Of a DNA stretch of 64,000 nucleotides, positions 61,189 to 64,000 are shown piece after piece (position 1 is the stretch's first letter; every line of letters starts with the position of its first letter). This stretch comes from an uncultured Prevotellaceae bacterium. GTDB lineage: Bacteria > Bacteroidota > Bacteroidia > Bacteroidales > Bacteroidaceae. The stretch spans positions 1-64,000 of the forward strand of contig CACXMM010000023.1 of the NCBI GenBank assembly GCA_902768785.1, given 5' to 3'. The translations under genes were made by a program, and so were the position numbers. A model generated the notes under the pieces. It was not told where the DNA came from. It saw only the letters and a list, made by a program, of their open reading frames with translations, and did not search any database.

Positions 61189-63510
61189 TTATTTATATTT
61201 TTTCACTCGTTCATCCTTGATAACACCCTGCCAGTTCAAGCCGAAGGCAAAGTCGTAGGTATTCCCATCGGCATCCTGATAGCAGCGCATGTCACGCGGC
61301 ACATCCTCCTGCTGCTCCTCGACGGTCTTCATATCGGCAGGCAGCTGCATCGGCAACAAAGCCGACGGCTCGCTCTTTCCGCTGATGATGTCAAGCAACG
61401 CCTGATGCTGCACCTTGAAGGAGATGAGGATGGCATCGGCAGCAGGCTCTATCTCCGACAGCACCACGGGCTTACCGATCTCAACGATCACCACCACGGG
61501 TTTGTCACCCATCACCTTCTTCGTATCGATGACCATCTGCATATCGTCACGGTTATAGGTCTTCACCGTCTTGCCCTTGAAACTGCGGTTTGTGGTCTTC
61601 TCCATGGGATCACCACCTGCGATACTCGTGGCACGGGCATCCACAGCGGTATAGTCACTATATTGCAGACTGAGAGGCATGTAACCGTTGCCGCCTTTCT
61701 GCACATCCTCCTTGCTGTATCCGATACCTGAGCTGGGCTCCTGGATCAGACAGAGGGCGAAATCGGCCTGCTCCGGCTGTTCCACCACCTCGTAGTATTT
61801 CCGTACCAGTGCAAGGTCGATGGGCTCCACGGTCTTCTCCTCAGAGATACCGCCCCACATTCCCGGTATGGCAGGGAAATGCCGTTTCGGCACATACACC
61901 TTCTTCTTATCCTTGATGGGCAGAACCTGGTTGGCATGGTTCTTCAGCATAACGACCGACCTCAGCTGTGCCTCGTAGCCTTCGCGCATAAACTCCGGCT
62001 TTCCAACGGTCTTCTGTGTCTCAGCGGGATCCAGATAAGGATTCTCGAACAGTCCCACGCGGAACACGTTCAGCAACAGACGGCGTGCCGACAGCTCGAA
62101 ACGGGCGCGGGCTTCCTTCTCACCGAATTCCTTGATCCACATCTCGTAAGCCTCTACGATTGGACCGATCTCGTTATTTCCGCCGAACTGGTCAACACCA
62201 GCCTTCAAAATCTTGTAATGACGCTCTGCCTCAGAGAGCTGTTCCACACCCCACGGTTTCCCGCCTATCGGACTGTCGAGAACCTTCATGTCCTTGGTGA
62301 TGCCCCAGTCGGTACAGATCACACCTTCGAACTTCGCCTCATCGCGGAGCTGCTTCTGGATGAGCCACTGACTATAGCTGCCGCCCACATTCTCACCCGA
62401 CGGATCCTGGTTCCAGAGGATGCTGTAGATAGGCATCACGGCAGAGGCCATCGCCGTACCCCCTTCGAGCTTGAAGGCTCCTTCCACGAACGAGCGTTTG
62501 TGCATGGCGAGGTTCTTACCCGGATAGGTGGCATACTTACCGGAGGCGAAGTGGGAGTCGCGCCCACCTTCCTGGGCTCCATAGCCATACCAGTGCTTCA
62601 CCATCGCATTGACGCTCTTCACGCCCCACCCTTTGCTCTCGGGTGTGGTCTGGAAAGCATCACAATAGGCACGTGCCATGTCGGTGGCAAGCTGCGGATC
62701 CTCGCCAAAGGTACCGTCATATCGGAACCAACGGGGTTCCGTGGCAATATCCACCTGCGGTGACAGGGCCGTAGCAATTCCCAAGGCACGGTATTCCTCG
62801 GAAGCGATCTCACCGAAGCGGTACATCAGTGCAGGATCGAACGAGGCAGCCAGTCCTAAGGATGTCGGCCACAGGGAGATCTGTCCTCCAGCACCGGCAT
62901 TGAACTCAGTAGTGGCATTCGCCTCATGCCGTGGGTCGGAACTGGTATTGGCAGGGATGCCGTGGTCGAGTCCTTCCACAAACGCCTGCATGTTGTTATT
63001 CCATTCAGCGGCGACAGCAGGACTCTCCACCCGTGTTACCAGGACGGCACGCAAGTGATCATCGCGGAGGAATTTCTTCTGGTCATCGGAGAGATCCGAC
63101 GGCTTAGCTCCACTCTCCTCAAAAGATTTCCCGTTATAAAGGGATGAGCCGAAGCCCATCTGGGATACCATGGGGACAGCCTGGTGACTGCTATAGAGCA
63201 TCAGACCGGCAATCTCTTCAATCGACAGCTGCGTAGCGAGATTGTCGGCACGCTCCTCTGGCGACAGTCGCCAGTCCTCGTACTGATCCAGAGAATCGTT
63301 ACGGTTCAGGTCCTTGAAGGCAAAGCCGTCGTCTATCAGTAGCTTGACACCCGACTGGGGTGAATAGCCCAAGGTAGGACCACCCCGCTGCTTGACAAGC
63401 ATATAGGTGCCGGCATCCTGCTCCGACCATTTCTGACCATCGCACGACGATAACGACAACAGCACGGTACCCAGGAAGGCAGCATGCACCAGCCAATTGT
63501 TATGTATCAT
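61189..63510 (-). CDS. GH3 glycoside hydrolase, lipoprotein
   Basis: 773 residues from the ATG at 63510 ([23 protein letters not shown]), a lipoprotein signal; an ATG at 63534 would add eight residues. The GH3 barrel shows [52 protein letters not shown] and [11 protein letters not shown] with the likely nucleophile Asp. A sandwich domain follows, ending [14 protein letters not shown], and the final FN3 domain of many GH3 enzymes appears to be lacking. The long [18 protein letters not shown] loop is typical of a Bacteroidetes subgroup; specificity is unknown. It is the first gene of a two-gene operon with the BglX-like enzyme. Confidence 0.9.
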   Translation of the reverse strand: MIHNNWLVHAAFLGTVLLSLSSCDGQKWSEQDAGTYMLVKQRGGPTLGYSPQSGVKLLIDDGFAFKDLNRNDSLDQYEDWRLSPEERADNLATQLSIEEIAGLMLYSSHQAVPMVSQMGFGSSLYNGKSFEESGAKPSDLSDDQKKFLRDDHLRAVLVTRVESPAVAAEWNNNMQAFVEGLDHGIPANTSSDPRHEANATTEFNAGAGGQISLWPTSLGLAASFDPALMYRFGEIASEEYRALGIATALSPQVDIATEPRWFRYDGTFGEDPQLATDMARAYCDAFQTTPESKGWGVKSVNAMVKHWYGYGAQEGGRDSHFASGKYATYPGKNLAMHKRSFVEGAFKLEGGTAMASAVMPIYSILWNQDPSGENVGGSYSQWLIQKQLRDEAKFEGVICTDWGITKDMKVLDSPIGGKPWGVEQLSEAERHYKILKAGVDQFGGNNEIGPIVEAYEMWIKEFGEKEARARFELSARRLLLNVFRVGLFENPYLDPAETQKTVGKPEFMREGYEAQLRSVVMLKNHANQVLPIKDKKKVYVPKRHFPAIPGMWGGISEEKTVEPIDLALVRKYYEVVEQPEQADFALCLIQEPSSGIGYSKEDVQKGGNGYMPLSLQYSDYTAVDARATSIAGGDPMEKTTNRSFKGKTVKTYNRDDMQMVIDTKKVMGDKPVVVIVEIGKPVVLSEIEPAADAILISFKVQHQALLDIISGKSEPSALLPMQLPADMKTVEEQQEDVPRDMRCYQDADGNTYDFAFGLNWQGVIKDERVKKYK

Positions 63511-63629
63511 GATTGAATAGGTTTGTTTTCTCAAAAAAGAAGATAAAGAATGATGTGATGATGATCTGGAAAACAGACCATCTGGAGATGATTAGTGCTG
63601 AGTTTGACAGGTAGATAAAGAGGTAGATA

Positions 63630-63657
63630 AAGCGGAGGAAACGAATCTCCTCCGCTT
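63630..63657 (-). terminator. nqrF terminator
   Basis: AAGCGGAGGA (63630-63639) pairs with TCCTCCGCTT (63648-63657); on the minus strand TTATCTACCTCTTTATC follows. It lies 19 bp after the nqrF stop and suggests nqrF is the last gene of its operon. Confidence 0.6.
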
Positions 63658-63675
63658 GAATGGTTTGTAATAAGA

Positions 63676-63999
63676 TTATCCACCGAAATTATCGTACATA
63701 ATGCTCTCGGGCTCTACGCCAAGACCGTCAAGCATCTGTACGACGGCATTGGACATCGGTCCAGGACCACACATGTAGTACTCTACATCCTCGGGGGCTT
63801 CGTGGTCTTTCAGATAAGTATTGTACATCACCTGATGAACGAAGCCTGCCGTGTATTTGACGCCTGCTGCATCAGCTGCCGGGTCAGGACGGTCGAGTGC
63901 GAGATGGAAGTGGAAGTTAGGATACTCCTTCTCCAATCCGAGGAAGTCGTCCAGGTAGAACACCTCATTCAGTGCACGGGCACCATAGAAGTAGTGCAT
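63676..63999 (-). CDS. nqrF: Na+-translocating NADH:quinone reductase subunit F, C-terminal part
   Basis: The 108 C-terminal codons are in the window and the gene continues past the right edge. MHYFYGARALNEVFYLDDF and YYMCGPGPMSNAVVQMLDGLGV are the NADH-binding end of NqrF, which takes electrons from NADH onto FAD and a 2Fe-2S cluster in the sodium-pumping NQR complex of the inner membrane. The final DNFGG is the usual C-terminus. The other nqr genes should lie beyond the edge. Confidence 0.93.
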   Translation of the reverse strand: MHYFYGARALNEVFYLDDFLGLEKEYPNFHFHLALDRPDPAADAAGVKYTAGFVHQVMYNTYLKDHEAPEDVEYYMCGPGPMSNAVVQMLDGLGVEPESIMYDNFGG

Positions 64000-64000
64000 C

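Overview
The window looks like chromosomal DNA of a Bacteroidales bacterium, most likely Prevotella or a close relative. Almost every promoter I can place has the Bacteroidetes form (TTTG, about 19 bp, TAnnTTTG). The gene set fits the same group: Rpb6-type omega, DUF4293, PorT-like and BamD envelope proteins, CHU_C and Por-type C-terminal tails, FucI/FucP, GH3 and GH106 enzymes, and NQR at the right edge. I saw no rRNA, tRNA, insertion sequence, phage or CRISPR array.

Layout. 1-1642 is the 3' end of a GH106-type rhamnosidase gene. 1643-2516 has no gene but carries stacked 22-bp repeat arrays and strong hairpins. 2517-3230 (-) is deoD. 3371-18369 (+) is one compact eight-gene operon and the most interesting part of the window. 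18589-23756 holds a large FAD/Fe-S oxidoreductase, a TrmH-type rRNA methylase and a Tat-exported flavoprotein. 24079-25796 is ribosomal protein S1, broken by an internal deletion. 26030-31482 holds an alanine-rich lipoprotein, DUF4293, an omega-like subunit, bamD, uvrB and a ZIP transporter. 31486-37010 (-) holds a fucose operon (fucI, fucP, AAA-CYTH) and manC. 37263-41779 holds a peptide transporter, a beta-barrel, a LysM protein and a CHU_C protein. 41830-44700 is uvrA. 44746-63510 (-) is a secretory region: S41 protease, an FAD oxidoreductase, two large fibronectin-type-III proteins, a modular repeat protein, a truncated relative of it, and two GH3 enzymes. The window ends in nqrF.

The 3.4-18.4 kb operon encodes, in order: a small membrane protein; a GTPase with one membrane segment; a 1014-residue membrane protein whose C-terminal half reads like a divergent SEDS (RodA/FtsW) glycosyltransferase; two tandem paralogous P-loop proteins; an 841-residue membrane-anchored protein resembling the GAP1 family; a PBP-type transpeptidase-like protein; and a membrane-anchored GH25 lysozyme. 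Neighbours overlap or lie within 31 bp. I infer a dedicated envelope machine in which cytoplasmic GTPases control a SEDS-PBP pair and a muramidase. I know of no described system with this composition.

The non-coding DNA is also unusual. Several unrelated sequences form arrays with exactly 22-bp periodicity, three of them built on a 15-bp (6-3-6) palindrome. A second class has 7-bp periodicity, often touches stop codons and twice lies inside the bglX-like gene. uvrB is preceded by a tandemly repeated promoter segment.
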